DNA of 64,000 nt, taken from NCBI GenBank assembly GCA_030681365.1, contig JAUXWH010000158.1, forward strand, positions 1-64,000, in the 5' to 3' direction. The notes under the pieces are model-generated. The model was not told the DNA's origin. It was given only the letters and a program-made list of their open reading frames with translations, and did not search any database. This DNA is from Bradyrhizobium sp. Lineage in GTDB: Bacteria; Pseudomonadota; Alphaproteobacteria; Rhizobiales; Xanthobacteraceae. The stretch's first letter is position 1, and each line of letters starts with the position of its first letter. This document shows positions 25,502 to 35,198 of this stretch, in pieces. A program made the position numbers and the translations under genes.

Positions 25502-25948
25502 GTGTACAAGAATATCCTGATTGCAACCGACGGTTCCGAGCTTGCCGGCAAAGGTGTCAGACACGGTCTGGCGCTCGCGGAACAGCTCGGCGCCAAGGTC
25601 ACTTTCCTGTCGGTTGTCGAGCCATTGCTGCCGGCGGCAATCCGGGCAGCCTTGGTCGGCGGCATCGAAGATCCCGTTGGCGGCTATGACCAGCAGATCG
25701 ACGCGAGCATGAAGCAACGCTACGCGGAGCTCGAAAAGGAAGCCGCACAATATGGCATCAGCGTCGAAATGATGCACGAGATCGATGAAAATCCGGCAGA
25801 GGCGATCGTCAGATTCGCCGAAATGAAAGCCTGCGATCTCATCGTCATGGCGTCGCATGGGCGGCGCGGCATCAGGAGGGCTCTGCTGGGAAGCCAGACC
25901 GCGGAGGTGCTGGTGCATACTTCAATCCCGGTCCTCGTCATCCGGTAG
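25502..25948 (+). CDS. Universal stress protein (UspA family)
   Basis: The 148-residue single Usp domain starts MYKNILIATDGSELAGKGVRHGLALAEQLGAKVTFLSVVEP and ends ASHGRRGIRRALLGSQTAEVLVHTSIPVLVIR. The ATP-binding signature G-x2-G-x9-G-S is present, except that the first glycine is alanine (A-SH-G-x9-GS), which may weaken nucleotide binding. Usp proteins act in the cytoplasm in stress survival. The start is GTG at 25502; no ATG lies nearer. DUF1810 follows on the same strand after 22 bp. Confidence 0.9.
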   Translation: MYKNILIATDGSELAGKGVRHGLALAEQLGAKVTFLSVVEPLLPAAIRAALVGGIEDPVGGYDQQIDASMKQRYAELEKEAAQYGISVEMMHEIDENPAEAIVRFAEMKACDLIVMASHGRRGIRRALLGSQTAEVLVHTSIPVLVIR

Positions 25949-25970
25949 TCGCGTCAGCGCGGGCGGCGCC

Positions 25971-26393
25971 ATGAACGATCCGTTCCATCTCCAGCGCTTT
26001 CTCGATGCGCAGGCGCCGGTCTATCCGCTCGTCGTTGCAGAACTGCGGCGCGGTCAGAAGCAAAGCCATTGGATGTGGTTCATCTTTCCGCAGCTCGCCG
26101 GGCTCGGACACAGCCCGATGGCCCGGCGATTTGCGATCTCCGCACGCGAGGAGGCCGTCGCCTATCTCGCGGATGCCGTCCTGGGATCCCGGCTCAGGGA
26201 GTGCACGGCGCTCGTCAACGCCGTCGAGGGCCGCACGATCCGCGAAATTCTCGGCAGTCCCGATGACGTCAAATTCCGCTCGTCGATGACCTTGTTTGGT
26301 GCGGTGTCTTCCGACCCGGAATTCGCCGAAGCGCTCGCGAAGTTCTACGGCGGCAAGCCGGACCAAAGGACGCTGGCCCTGCTTGCGCAATAG
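25971..26393 (+). CDS. DUF1810 family protein
   Basis: The 140-residue protein starts MNDPFHLQRFLDAQAPVYPLVVAELRRGQKQSHWMWFIFPQLAGLGHSPMARRFAIS. The F..AQ...Y..V..EL..G.K..HWMWFIFPQL.GLG.S..A..F.I pattern is diagnostic of DUF1810. It is a cytoplasmic alpha-helical protein of unknown function. The track start at 25857 overlaps the Usp gene out of frame and is rejected. It is probably co-transcribed with the Usp gene. Confidence 0.88.
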   Translation: MNDPFHLQRFLDAQAPVYPLVVAELRRGQKQSHWMWFIFPQLAGLGHSPMARRFAISAREEAVAYLADAVLGSRLRECTALVNAVEGRTIREILGSPDDVKFRSSMTLFGAVSSDPEFAEALAKFYGGKPDQRTLALLAQ

Positions 26394-26467
26394 GCCGTCG
26401 CCGCGTTTTCCGGGTGTGCCCGAGTCGCTTGCCGGGCGAGGTCGGTCTGAAGCTCCGGGAGGATGGT

Positions 26468-27661
26468 CTACGCGGCGTTGAAGGCCGCAAATCCGCGTTC
26501 GAGGTCGGCCTTGAGGTCTTCGACATCCTCCAGTCCGATATGCAGCCGCAACGCCGGGCCGCCCGGCGCCCATTCCGTGGCGGTGCGATAGGGCGCGCAG
26601 TCGAAGGGAATGGCGAGACTTTCAAATCCGCCCCAGGAATAGCCCATTCCGAACAGCTTGACGGTGTCGAGCAGGGTGTCGACGGCGGCTTGCGGCTTGG
26701 GCTGCAGCACGATGCTGAACAGGCCGGAGGCGCCGGTAAAATCCCGTTTCCAGATCGCATGGCCGGGATGGCTTTCGAGGGCAGGGTGCAGCACCCTGAC
26801 GACCTCGGGCCGGCCGGCCAGCCAGCGGGCCATTTCGAGACCGGAGCGATGATGCTGCGCCAGCCGCACCGACAGCGTGCGCAGGCCGCGCAGCGCCAGG
26901 AATACGTCATCGGGCCCGGCGCAGACGCCGAGCAGCTGGATCGCCTCGGCCACCAGCGGCCAGGCCGTGGCATTGGCCGCGATGGTGCCGAACATGATGT
27001 CGGAATGGCCGCCGATATATTTGGACGCCGCCTGCATGCTGATATCGACGCCTTGCTCCAGCGAGCGGTGATACAGCGCCGTCGCCCAGGTGTTGTCGTC
27101 GATGACGAGCGCGCCGCGCGCATGCGCGACCGCGGATATCGCGGGAATGTCCGGCATTTCGAAGGATTGCGAGCCCGGCGCCTCGATCACCACCGCCCTT
27201 GTATTGGGTTTGAACAGGCCGGCGATGCCGGCGCCGATCAGCGGATCGAAATAGCTGGTCTCGACGCCGTAGCGGGTCAGGATGCCGTTGCAGAAATTGC
27301 GGGTGGGACGGTAGACATTGTCGCAGACCAGCAGATGGTCGCCGGCCTTGAGCACCGCAAGCAGGGTGGTGGTGATCGCGGCCAGCCCCGAGGGCGCGAT
27401 GCCGACGCCGGCGCATTGCGGTCCCTCCAGCGCCATCAGCGCTTGCTGCAGGGCCTTGGTGGTCGGGGTTCCCCGTCTTCCATACTGGTATTCGCCGCGA
27501 TGGGCATGCAGGTCCGCGGCGGTCGGATACAGCACCGTGGAACCGTGGACCACCGGCGGATTGACGAAGCCCTTCTGCGCCTTGGTGTCGCGGCCCGCCG
27601 TCACCAAGAGGGTGTCGGCCTTGAGCGGGCTCGTCGGTCCGCCGTCCTCAGAAAAGCTCAT
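26468..27661 (-). CDS. metC: Cystathionine beta-lyase-like PLP enzyme
   Basis: The 397-residue Cys/Met-metabolism PLP enzyme starts MSFSEDGGPTSPLKADTLLVTAGRD. It has YGRRGTPTTKALQQALMALEG, the PLP aspartate region LVIDDNTWATALYHRSLEQG and the Schiff-base lysine in QAASKYIGGHSDIMFG. It would cleave cystathionine to homocysteine in methionine synthesis, though related gamma-family lyases cannot be excluded by sequence alone. The extra 47 residues of the track ORF are not family-like, so ATG 27661 is used. It is divergent from the aap operon. Confidence 0.87.
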   Translation of the reverse strand: MSFSEDGGPTSPLKADTLLVTAGRDTKAQKGFVNPPVVHGSTVLYPTAADLHAHRGEYQYGRRGTPTTKALQQALMALEGPQCAGVGIAPSGLAAITTTLLAVLKAGDHLLVCDNVYRPTRNFCNGILTRYGVETSYFDPLIGAGIAGLFKPNTRAVVIEAPGSQSFEMPDIPAISAVAHARGALVIDDNTWATALYHRSLEQGVDISMQAASKYIGGHSDIMFGTIAANATAWPLVAEAIQLLGVCAGPDDVFLALRGLRTLSVRLAQHHRSGLEMARWLAGRPEVVRVLHPALESHPGHAIWKRDFTGASGLFSIVLQPKPQAAVDTLLDTVKLFGMGYSWGGFESLAIPFDCAPYRTATEWAPGGPALRLHIGLEDVEDLKADLERGFAAFNAA

Positions 27662-27983
27662 GCGCTCGCCGCCATCATTTTGCCCGGCCGCAACCTTCGA
27701 AATCCCCGCCGGACGGCGGGCTCGGGGCGGTCGGCTAATAACAGGACAGGGAAGACAGCCGTCAACCCCTTGACCCGGCACGCCAGTCGTTCTGTGATGC
27801 ACGCGAACTATTCAGTCGCTGCACGTTGAGGGGCCTGCCGCGACCGCCGATCCATCGCCTGGCCGGACTGCGCATCGAACTGCCTGTCAGGCATGCCGTT
27901 TGCAGGGATGGATTATCGGATCGGCCCGTCGGCGTGCGCGAGAATAGGCAACCGTTCCGGACGACCCTTGAAAGGCCTTTGCC
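27662..27983. other. Divergent promoter region metC / aapJ, no gene seen
   Basis: These 322 bases lie between two divergent operons. No coding signal is supported. GAAAGG precedes the aapJ ATG as a ribosome-binding site. I found no clear riboswitch fold or unambiguous operator. Confidence 0.4.
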
Positions 27984-29000
27984 ATGAAACGTGTATCGCT
28001 GGTTTTCACCCTTGCTCTCGCCGCCGCCTTTTCCACCGAGGCCGCCACCGCGCAAACGCTCAAGACGGTCAAGGACCGGGGCATGCTGTCCTGCGGCGTC
28101 AGCCAGGGCCTGCCGGGCTTCTCGTCCCCCGACGACAAGGGCAACTGGACCGGCTTCGACGTCGATATCTGCCGCGCGATCGCCGCCGCCATCTTCAACG
28201 ATGCGACCAAGATCAAATTCGTGCCGTTGTCGGCGAAGGATCGCTTCACCGCGCTGCAATCCGGCGAAATCGACGTGCTGTCGCGCAATACGACCTGGAC
28301 GCTTTCCCGCGATACCTCGCTGGGCGCCAATTTCACCGGCGTGACCTATTATGACGGCCAGGGCTTTCTGGTGAAGAAGTCGCTCAAAGTGAATTCGGCG
28401 CTGGAACTCAACAGCGCCTCGGTTTGCGTGCAGACCGGCACCACGACCGAGCAGAACCTCGCCGACTACTTCAAGGGCAACAACATGAAGTATGAGGTGA
28501 TCGCGTTCGGAACCGCCGACGAGACCATCAAGGCCTACGAGTCCGGGCGCTGCGACGTCTTCACCTCTGATGTCTCGCAGCTCTATGCCGAGCGGCTGAA
28601 GGTCGCCAATCCCGCCGACCATGTCGTGCTTCCGGAGGTGATCTCGAAGGAACCGCTCGGCCCGATGGTGCGTCATGGCGACGACCAGTGGTTCGATATC
28701 GTCAAGTGGACATTGTTTGCGATGGTGGGCGCCGAAGAACTCGGCATCACCCAGAAGAACGCCGATGAACTGGCGAAATCGAACAAGCCCGAACTCCGGC
28801 GCGCCTTCGGCACCGACGGCAATCTCGGCGAACAGCTTGGCCTGACCAAGGACTGGCTGCTGCGAATCGTGAAGGCGGTCGGCAATTACGGCGAATCGTT
28901 CGATCGCAACGTCGGCCCTGGTTCCAAGCTCGGGATCGCCCGCGGGCTTAACCAGCTCTGGAACAAGGGCGGGATCCAGTACGCGCCGCCGATCCGCTGA
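27984..29000 (+). CDS. aapJ: General L-amino acid ABC transporter, periplasmic binding protein
   Basis: The 338-residue protein has signal peptide MKRVSLVFTLALAAAFSTEAATAQ. The mature protein starts TLKTVKDRGMLSCGVSQGLPGFSSPDDKGNWTGFDVDICRAIAAAIF, the type-3 solute-binding signature seen in AapJ. It captures a broad range of L-amino acids for the AapQMP permease. The order aapJ, aapQ, aapM, aapP matches the rhizobial aap operon, which matters for amino-acid exchange in symbiosis. Confidence 0.93.
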   Translation: MKRVSLVFTLALAAAFSTEAATAQTLKTVKDRGMLSCGVSQGLPGFSSPDDKGNWTGFDVDICRAIAAAIFNDATKIKFVPLSAKDRFTALQSGEIDVLSRNTTWTLSRDTSLGANFTGVTYYDGQGFLVKKSLKVNSALELNSASVCVQTGTTTEQNLADYFKGNNMKYEVIAFGTADETIKAYESGRCDVFTSDVSQLYAERLKVANPADHVVLPEVISKEPLGPMVRHGDDQWFDIVKWTLFAMVGAEELGITQKNADELAKSNKPELRRAFGTDGNLGEQLGLTKDWLLRIVKAVGNYGESFDRNVGPGSKLGIARGLNQLWNKGGIQYAPPIR

Positions 29001-29023
29001 TCGCTGGCCCGGAGGCTGCGGCG

Positions 29024-30229
29024 ATGAGCATCGAGCCCCGAAAACCGCCGCCGCAGTTCACCGCCAAACTGCAGCGCGCGCTCGGGGGCAGGGCCGGCTG
29101 GGCCGGCTTTGCGCTGCAGATCCTGTTCGTCGCTGCCTTGGCCTGGCTTTGCTACGAGATCGTCGCCAATGCCCGCGCCAATTTGCAGGCGCAGCGGATC
29201 ACGGCCGGTTTCGGCTTCATGGCGAATACGGCGGGGTTTGACGTCAGCCAGGCCCTGATTCCCTATTCCGGATCCGACTCCTATACCCGTGTGTTCCTGG
29301 TCGGCCTGCTCAATACGCTGCTGGTCTCGATCATCGGCATCTTCTTCGCCACGCTGATCGGGTTTCTCGTGGCGCTGGGGCGGTTGTCGCCGAACTGGCT
29401 GCTGTCGCGGATTTCCGGCGGCTATGTCGAACTGATCCGCAACCTGCCGCTGCTGTTCCAGATCCTGTTCTGGTATCTGGCGGTGCTGGCGGCGCTGCCG
29501 AGCCCGCGGCAGAGCATCTCGCTGTTCGACAGCTTCTTTCTGAGCAACCGCGGTTTCGTCGTTCCAAGACCGATCGGCAATCCCGGCTTCGAGCCGTTCG
29601 TGGCCGCCATCGTCATTGCGGTGATCGCCACCCTGCTGCTGCAGCGCTACGCCCGCAAGCAGCTGTTCGACCATGGCCGGATGATCCGGACCTTGCCCTA
29701 TGTGCTGGGGATGCTGATCGGCCTGCCGCTGCTGAGCGCGCTATTGTTCGGCGCGCCGGTCAAGTTTGAATATCCCGAACTCAAGGGCTTCAATTTCGCC
29801 GGCGGCTCGCGCGTCATTCCGGAGTTCGTGGCGCTGACGCTGGCGCTGTCGACCTATACCGCGGCCTTCATCGCCGAGATCGTCCGCGCCGGCATCCAGT
29901 CGGTGCACAAGGGGCAGATGGAAGCCGGCTCCTCGCTGGGGCTGCAGCGCGGCTCGACGCTGCGGCTGATCGTGGTGCCGCAGGCGATGCGGGTGATCCT
30001 GCCGCCGCACACCAACCAGTATCTCAACCTCACCAAGAACTCGTCGCTGGCGGTCGCGATCGGCTATCCCGATCTGGTCTCGGTGTTCGCAGGCACGACG
30101 CTGAGCCAGACCGGGCAGGCGATCGAGATCATCGCCATCACCATGGGCGTCTATCTGGTGATTTCGCTGGTGACCAGTGCGATCATGAGCTTTTACGGAT
30201 GGCGGCTTGGACGGAGCCTCGGCCCATGA
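29024..30229 (+). CDS. aapQ: General L-amino acid ABC transporter permease
   Basis: The 401-residue inner-membrane permease is larger than most amino-acid permeases, as expected for AapQ, with an inserted region between the first spans. Signature segments are [35 protein letters not shown] and the EAA loop [42 protein letters not shown]. It forms the channel with AapM. Its stop overlaps the aapM start as ATGA. Confidence 0.93.
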   Translation: MSIEPRKPPPQFTAKLQRALGGRAGWAGFALQILFVAALAWLCYEIVANARANLQAQRITAGFGFMANTAGFDVSQALIPYSGSDSYTRVFLVGLLNTLLVSIIGIFFATLIGFLVALGRLSPNWLLSRISGGYVELIRNLPLLFQILFWYLAVLAALPSPRQSISLFDSFFLSNRGFVVPRPIGNPGFEPFVAAIVIAVIATLLLQRYARKQLFDHGRMIRTLPYVLGMLIGLPLLSALLFGAPVKFEYPELKGFNFAGGSRVIPEFVALTLALSTYTAAFIAEIVRAGIQSVHKGQMEAGSSLGLQRGSTLRLIVVPQAMRVILPPHTNQYLNLTKNSSLAVAIGYPDLVSVFAGTTLSQTGQAIEIIAITMGVYLVISLVTSAIMSFYGWRLGRSLGP

Positions 30230-31761
30230 GCGAGTTGGAGAGCGAACTTTCGACCCCGGCCTTCATCCGCCAGGATCTGGTTCCGGAGCGCGCCGCGCCG
30301 ATCAAGACCACCGGTTTTGTCGGGTTCCTGCGCACCCGGCTGTTCAATTCCCCGACCAACATTCTGCTCACCATCGTCAGCGTCCTGCTGCTGTGGGTCA
30401 CGATCGTTCCCACGGTAAAGTTCCTGCTGATCGATGCGGTCTGGACCGGTACCGACCGCACCGCATGCCTCGAGGAGACCGCGAAACGCACCGTCGGAGC
30501 CTGCTGGCCGTTCGTGCAGGCGAAATTCAGCCAGTTCATCTACGGCTTTTATCCGGAGGCGGAGCGGTGGCGGGTCAACCTGACCTTTGTGCTCGCCGCC
30601 GTACTGCTGCTGCCGCTGCTGATTCCGCGACTGCCGGCCAAGGGTCTCAATGCGGGCCTGTTCTTTATTGCACTTCCCGTCGTCGCATTCTTCCTGCTGC
30701 ATGGCGGCGGATTGAAGGGATTTGGCGTGAGCTGGACCGCCGCGCTGCTGGGGGGATTCAACGACAGCATCGGCGACGGCGGCGCCAAACTTGCCAATGT
30801 CAGCGAAACAATCGCGGTGATCGGACCGGTACTCTGGCTGCTTGGCAAGCTCCTGGTCCTGATCAGTACCGTCATCTTCTATGTGCTGTGGCCGCTGACC
30901 TGGCTGCGCGACCAGATCCAGGCGTCCGACAGCCCGGTCTGGGCCGATTTCGCCGCGACCGCCGCGATCGTTTCGCTGCTGCTGTTCTTCGCGGGCGGCG
31001 GCGTGCGCACCGGCTGGCGCGCGCTGATCGTCAGCCTGGCGGTCTTTGCGGGAATCGGCATCGTCATCGCGGTCATGGGCCTCGACCGCGGCGGACTGCC
31101 GGTGGTCGATACGCGGCTGTGGGGTGGCCTGCTGGTGACGCTGGTGGTCTCGGTGACGGGGATCGTGGCGTCGATGCCGGTGGGCATCGCGCTGGCGCTC
31201 GGCCGTCGCTCGACGATTCCATTGATCCGGATATTCTCGATCGCCTTCATCGAGTTCTGGCGCGGGGTGCCGCTGATCACGGTGCTGTTCTTCGCGACCT
31301 ACATGCTGCCGCTGTTCGTTCCCGCAGGGTTCACCATCGACGGACTGATGCGCGCCCTGATCGGCATCGCGCTGTTTGCCGGGGCCTATCAGGCCGAGGT
31401 CATCAGGGGCGGCCTGCAGGCGATCCCGCGCGGGCAAAGCGAGGCGGCAAGCGCGCTCGGCCTGTCCTACTGGAAGACGACGGGGCTGATCGTGATGCCG
31501 CAGGCGCTGCGCCACGTCATCCCCGGCCTCGTCAACAGCTTCATCGCGCTGTTCAAGGATACCTCGCTGGTCTCGATCGTGGCGCTGTTCGATCTGCTGG
31601 GACAGCTGCGGGCATCCTTCAGCGACCCGGTATGGTCGACGCCGACGACCTTGTTCACGGGCTTTGCCTTCACCGGCATGGTCTACTTCGTGTTCTGCTT
31701 TGGAATGTCGCGCTATTCACTGTTCGTCGAGAACAGGCTCAATGCACACCGCCGGAACTGA
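30226..31761 (+). CDS. aapM: General L-amino acid ABC transporter permease
   Basis: The 511-residue permease is longer than related transporters because of an N-terminal multi-span extension, as in other AapM proteins. The permease core has [52 protein letters not shown] and the EAA loop [43 protein letters not shown]. It starts at the ATG overlapping the aapQ stop; the track start nine codons earlier lies in aapQ. Confidence 0.93.
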   Translation: MSELESELSTPAFIRQDLVPERAAPIKTTGFVGFLRTRLFNSPTNILLTIVSVLLLWVTIVPTVKFLLIDAVWTGTDRTACLEETAKRTVGACWPFVQAKFSQFIYGFYPEAERWRVNLTFVLAAVLLLPLLIPRLPAKGLNAGLFFIALPVVAFFLLHGGGLKGFGVSWTAALLGGFNDSIGDGGAKLANVSETIAVIGPVLWLLGKLLVLISTVIFYVLWPLTWLRDQIQASDSPVWADFAATAAIVSLLLFFAGGGVRTGWRALIVSLAVFAGIGIVIAVMGLDRGGLPVVDTRLWGGLLVTLVVSVTGIVASMPVGIALALGRRSTIPLIRIFSIAFIEFWRGVPLITVLFFATYMLPLFVPAGFTIDGLMRALIGIALFAGAYQAEVIRGGLQAIPRGQSEAASALGLSYWKTTGLIVMPQALRHVIPGLVNSFIALFKDTSLVSIVALFDLLGQLRASFSDPVWSTPTTLFTGFAFTGMVYFVFCFGMSRYSLFVENRLNAHRRN

Positions 31762-31769
31762 GTGATCAC

Positions 31770-32510
31770 ATGACCGCCAACCCGATTGTCTCCATCGACG
31801 GCCTCAACAAATGGTTCGGCGATTTCCACGTGCTGCGTGACATCAACCTCGATGTCGCCAAAGGCGAGCGCATCGTGGTCTGCGGTCCGTCGGGCTCGGG
31901 CAAGTCGACTCTGATCCGCTGCATCAATGCGCTGGAGGAATTCCAGGAAGGCAAGATCGTGGTCGACGGCATCGAACTCGGGCCGAACCTGCGGCGCGTC
32001 GACGAAGTCCGGCGCGAGGTCGGCATGGTGTTCCAGAGTTTCAACCTCTTCCCGCATCTGACGGTGCTGGACAATTGCACGCTGGCGCCGATCTGGGTGC
32101 GCAACATCCCGAAAAAGGACGCCGAAGCCGCGGCCATGAAATATCTCGAGCGGGTCAAGATCCCGCATCAGGCCAACAAGTTTCCCGGCCAGATGTCCGG
32201 CGGCCAGCAGCAGCGCGTCGCGATCGCCCGCGCCCTCACCATGAGTCCGAAGGTGATGCTGTTCGACGAGCCGACCTCGGCGCTGGATCCCGAAATGGTC
32301 AAGGAAGTGCTCGACACCATGGTCGATCTCGCCGAGGAAGGCATGACCATGCTGGTGGTGACCCACGAAATGGGCTTTGCCAGGGAAGTGGCCAACCGCA
32401 TCGTGTTCATGGACGCCGGCCAGATCATCGAGTCCAACACGCCGGCGAATTTCTTTGCCAATCCGCAGCATTCGCGCACGAAACTGTTCCTGAGCCAGAT
32501 CTTGCGGTGA
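31770..32510 (+). CDS. aapP: General L-amino acid ABC transporter ATP-binding protein
   Basis: The 246-residue ABC ATPase has Walker [17 protein letters not shown]-loop [17 protein letters not shown], signature [16 protein letters not shown], Walker [15 protein letters not shown] and H-loop [20 protein letters not shown]. It powers the AapJQM system. The ATG lies 8 bp past the aapM stop; the long track ORF from 30207 reads through aapM out of frame and is not real upstream. Confidence 0.94.
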   Translation: MTANPIVSIDGLNKWFGDFHVLRDINLDVAKGERIVVCGPSGSGKSTLIRCINALEEFQEGKIVVDGIELGPNLRRVDEVRREVGMVFQSFNLFPHLTVLDNCTLAPIWVRNIPKKDAEAAAMKYLERVKIPHQANKFPGQMSGGQQQRVAIARALTMSPKVMLFDEPTSALDPEMVKEVLDTMVDLAEEGMTMLVVTHEMGFAREVANRIVFMDAGQIIESNTPANFFANPQHSRTKLFLSQILR

Positions 32511-32518
32511 TGTTTCTG

Positions 32519-32672
32519 CCTCATGGTGAGGAGCGCGTCAGGCACCGCCTGATGCGCGTCTCGAACCATCCAGCACATTGCCTGTTGCCATCCTTCGAGA
32601 CGCCGCGCGAAGCGTGCGCGGCTCCTCCAGCGACAACGACGAAGCCGTTGCGCGGGGATGAGGTCGGAGTTC
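32519..32672. repeat. Bradyrhizobium-type dispersed intergenic repeat
   Basis: After aapP lies a structured element: CCTCATGGTGAGGAGCGCG, then GCGTCTCGAA (32556-32565) with its perfect 10-bp complement TTCGAGACGC (32594-32603), then GGGGATGAGGTCGGAG. I know this arrangement of GTCTCGAACCAT and CCTTCGAGACGC from many copies between Bradyrhizobium genes. It encodes no protein here and could form a cruciform or RNA hairpin between the convergent aapP and cysK genes. Confidence 0.7.
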
Positions 32673-32684
32673 GTTGCTGTTAGC

Positions 32685-33725
32685 TCACACCTTTTCGAAC
32701 GGCAACTCGATCTGGCTGCGCTTCTCGAGCCAGGCCGGCACCGGCAGGTTCTTCGAGCGCATGAAGGCCGGATTGAACAGTTTTGACTGATAGCGGCCCC
32801 CGGAATCGCAGAGGATCGTGACGATGGTCTTGCCGGGCCCGAGCTGCCTGGCGAGCCGGATCGCGCCGGCGACGTTGATGCCGGTGGAGCCGCCGAGGCA
32901 CAGGCCTTCATGCTCCAGCAGATCGTAGATCACGGTCACGGCTTCCTCGTCCGAAACCAGGAACGCGTCATCGACCACGGCGGTCTCGACCACCGGCGTG
33001 ACGCGGCCGAGGCCGATGCCCTCGGTGATCGAATCGCCCGGTGTCGATTTGGCCTTGCCGTTCTTGAACAGCTCATACATCGCGAAACCATGCGGGTCGG
33101 CGCAGGCAACGACGATGTCCTTGTTCTTTTCCTTCAGTGCCCGGCTGGTGCCGGCGAGCGTGCCGCCGGTGCCGACCGAACAGATGAAACCGTCGATCTT
33201 GCCGCCGGTCTGTTCCCAGATCTCGGGGCCGGTCGAATCGTAATGCGCCTTGGCGTTATCCAGATTGTTCCACTGATCGGCGAACAGCACGCCGTTGGGC
33301 TCGGTCTTGCGCAATTGCGCGGCCAGCCTCCTGCCGACATGCTGATAATTGTTGGGATTGCTGTAGGGCAGGGCAGGTACTTCGACCAGCTCCGCGCCGC
33401 ACAGGCGAAGCATGTCCTTCTTTTCCTGGCTCTGGGTTTCCGGGATCAGGATCAGGGTCCGGTACCCGCGCGCGCTCGCCACCACGGCAAGGCCGATGCC
33501 GGTGTTGCCCGCGGTCGCTTCCACCACCAGCCCGCCGGGCTTGAGGTCGCCGCGCTTTTCCGCTTCCAGGATCATCCATTTGCCGGCGCGGTCCTTGACC
33601 GACTGGCCGGGATTCATGAACTCGGCCTTGCCGAGGATGGTGCAGCCGGTCGCCTCCGAGGCGTGCTTCAGCTTGATGAGCGGCGTGTTGCCGATCGCCT
33701 GAACGACGTCGTTGTTGAAGGTCAT
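32685..33725 (-). CDS. cysK: Cysteine synthase (O-acetylserine sulfhydrylase-type PLP enzyme)
   Basis: The 346-residue fold-type II PLP enzyme starts MTFNNDVVQAIGNTPLIKLKHASEATG. It has the Schiff-base lysine in MNPGQSVKDRAGKWM, the substrate loop VEATAGNTGIGLA, the phosphate loop CSVGTGGTLAGTSRAL and the C-terminal GGSTGINVAGAI. It makes cysteine from O-acetylserine and sulfide. The ORF track begins at 33818, but the family start at 33725 follows an AGGA-like site. It is slightly longer than typical CysK and lacks the C-terminal CBS pair of cystathionine beta-synthase. Confidence 0.9.
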   Translation of the reverse strand: MTFNNDVVQAIGNTPLIKLKHASEATGCTILGKAEFMNPGQSVKDRAGKWMILEAEKRGDLKPGGLVVEATAGNTGIGLAVVASARGYRTLILIPETQSQEKKDMLRLCGAELVEVPALPYSNPNNYQHVGRRLAAQLRKTEPNGVLFADQWNNLDNAKAHYDSTGPEIWEQTGGKIDGFICSVGTGGTLAGTSRALKEKNKDIVVACADPHGFAMYELFKNGKAKSTPGDSITEGIGLGRVTPVVETAVVDDAFLVSDEEAVTVIYDLLEHEGLCLGGSTGINVAGAIRLARQLGPGKTIVTILCDSGGRYQSKLFNPAFMRSKNLPVPAWLEKRSQIELPFEKV

Positions 33726-33965
33726 GTCCTGAAATTTGCCAGTTGTTTCCTCACCGCCGATGACCCTAAAGGACGGCTGCAGTGCATACAAGCCAGCGCA
33801 GAGCATACCTGCGAGCATGCTGCGAGGAGCCGCGGATCAAAGCTCTGCTGCTGACCGGGCTTGGCATGGAATAAAATTGCCTGAAAAGGTCTTCTGGAAG
33901 GCGGCGCCTGCGGTACCGATTACCGCGCCGGCTTTCGGCCGCAGCTGACGGCAAGCCAAGCTTCA

Positions 33966-35198
33966 TTATTGCCGTTCGATTTTATGGAGCCCGACGTTCA
34001 GCACGCCGATTTCGAAGCCGAGTCGGCAATAGGCCAGATAGTATTCCCACATCCGCTTGAAGCGAAGATCGAACCCCAGGGCGCTGATATCAGGCCATGC
34101 CTGTAGAAACCGGGTGTGCCAATCGGCCAGTGTGCGCGCATAGCTGTCGCCAAAGAACTCCGAGGAAACCAATCGCAATCCCGCCTGGCCGATCTGTCGT
34201 TCGAGAATGCCCGTCGTCGGCAGCATGCCGCCCGGAAAAATGTAGCGTTGAATGAATTCCGGTCGTCGGCGGTAACTCTCGAAGCGGCTTTGGTCGATCG
34301 TAATTACCTGGAGGACGGCCGCACCCTGCGGATTCAGCCGTTGCCGCAGATTTGCGAAGAATGTAGGCCAATAGGCCTCGCCTACGGCTTCCAGCATCTC
34401 GATCGACACCACACGATCGTAAGTGCCGCCGGCGTCGCGATAATCCTGAAGCCGCAGGTCCGATTTTTCGGCAAAGCCGCGCCGGGCCAGTTGCTGTCGC
34501 GCATAGGCGAGTTGTTCGGTGGACAGCGTCAATCCGGTCACATGACTACCGGTGCGCTCGATGATGCGCTCGGCAAGCCCGCCCCAACCGCAGCCGATTT
34601 CCAGGATGCGTTCGCCACCATCCAGTTCGAGACATTCAATCACCCGATCAAGCTTGGTGCGCTGTGCATTCTCGAGAGACTCGTCCGGCGACGAATAAAT
34701 CGCGGAGGAGTACATCATGCTTGAATCGAGCCATAATCGATAGAAGGCGTTGCCGAGATCGTAGTGGGCCGCGATGTTTCGGCGGCTGCCGCGCCTGGTA
34801 TTGCGGTTCAATGCGTGACGAATTCTGGTCAGGGGCTGAGGCGGCTTCAACCTCTCGAACGATATGCTGTCGCCTGAACGGTGTCCCGCGGCGCGCAGGA
34901 ATGCGTGGATATCGGGCGTCGACCACTCGCCCGCCAGATAGCCCTCGGCAAAACCGAGATCGCCGCTGGTCAACAGTCGGATCATGCATTTCCAGCTATG
35001 GATCGTCAGCTGTGCCTGCTCGCCCGATCGCTTGCCGCCGATCAGGATGCGCCGCCCGCCCGGCGTCTGCAGCAGGATCTCGTCGCAGTCGACCTTGCGG
35101 AGCACGCGCTGCATGAAGGATTTGAGCAGGGCAGGCGACGTCGATGTTCCCGAAAGGTCGAGCGACCGGGGCGCGGTTTGTTGGTTTTCAGACGACAT
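33966..35198 (-). CDS. Cyclopropane-fatty-acid synthase family SAM methyltransferase
   Basis: The 410-residue protein has a Cfa-type N-terminal domain and the SAM motif GERILEIGCGWGGLAERIIERTGSHVTGLTLSTEQLAYARQ. DLGNAFYRLWLDSSMMYSSAIY and VVSIEMLEAVGEAYWPTFF are typical of CfaA-like lipid methylases. It modifies unsaturated acyl chains of membrane phospholipids. It is the last gene of a three-gene operon with DUF1365 and a FAD oxidoreductase, downstream of an RpoE-type promoter. In this setting it may be a chain methylase (UfaM-like, furan fatty acids) rather than a cyclopropane synthase. Confidence 0.88.
   Translation of the reverse strand: MSSENQQTAPRSLDLSGTSTSPALLKSFMQRVLRKVDCDEILLQTPGGRRILIGGKRSGEQAQLTIHSWKCMIRLLTSGDLGFAEGYLAGEWSTPDIHAFLRAAGHRSGDSISFERLKPPQPLTRIRHALNRNTRRGSRRNIAAHYDLGNAFYRLWLDSSMMYSSAIYSSPDESLENAQRTKLDRVIECLELDGGERILEIGCGWGGLAERIIERTGSHVTGLTLSTEQLAYARQQLARRGFAEKSDLRLQDYRDAGGTYDRVVSIEMLEAVGEAYWPTFFANLRQRLNPQGAAVLQVITIDQSRFESYRRRPEFIQRYIFPGGMLPTTGILERQIGQAGLRLVSSEFFGDSYARTLADWHTRFLQAWPDISALGFDLRFKRMWEYYLAYCRLGFEIGVLNVGLHKIERQ

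Noticed and set aside
30207-31769. Long ORF upstream of aapP read as an aapP fusion
   Set aside because: It runs out of frame through aapM; aapP begins at its own ATG at 31770 with standard length.
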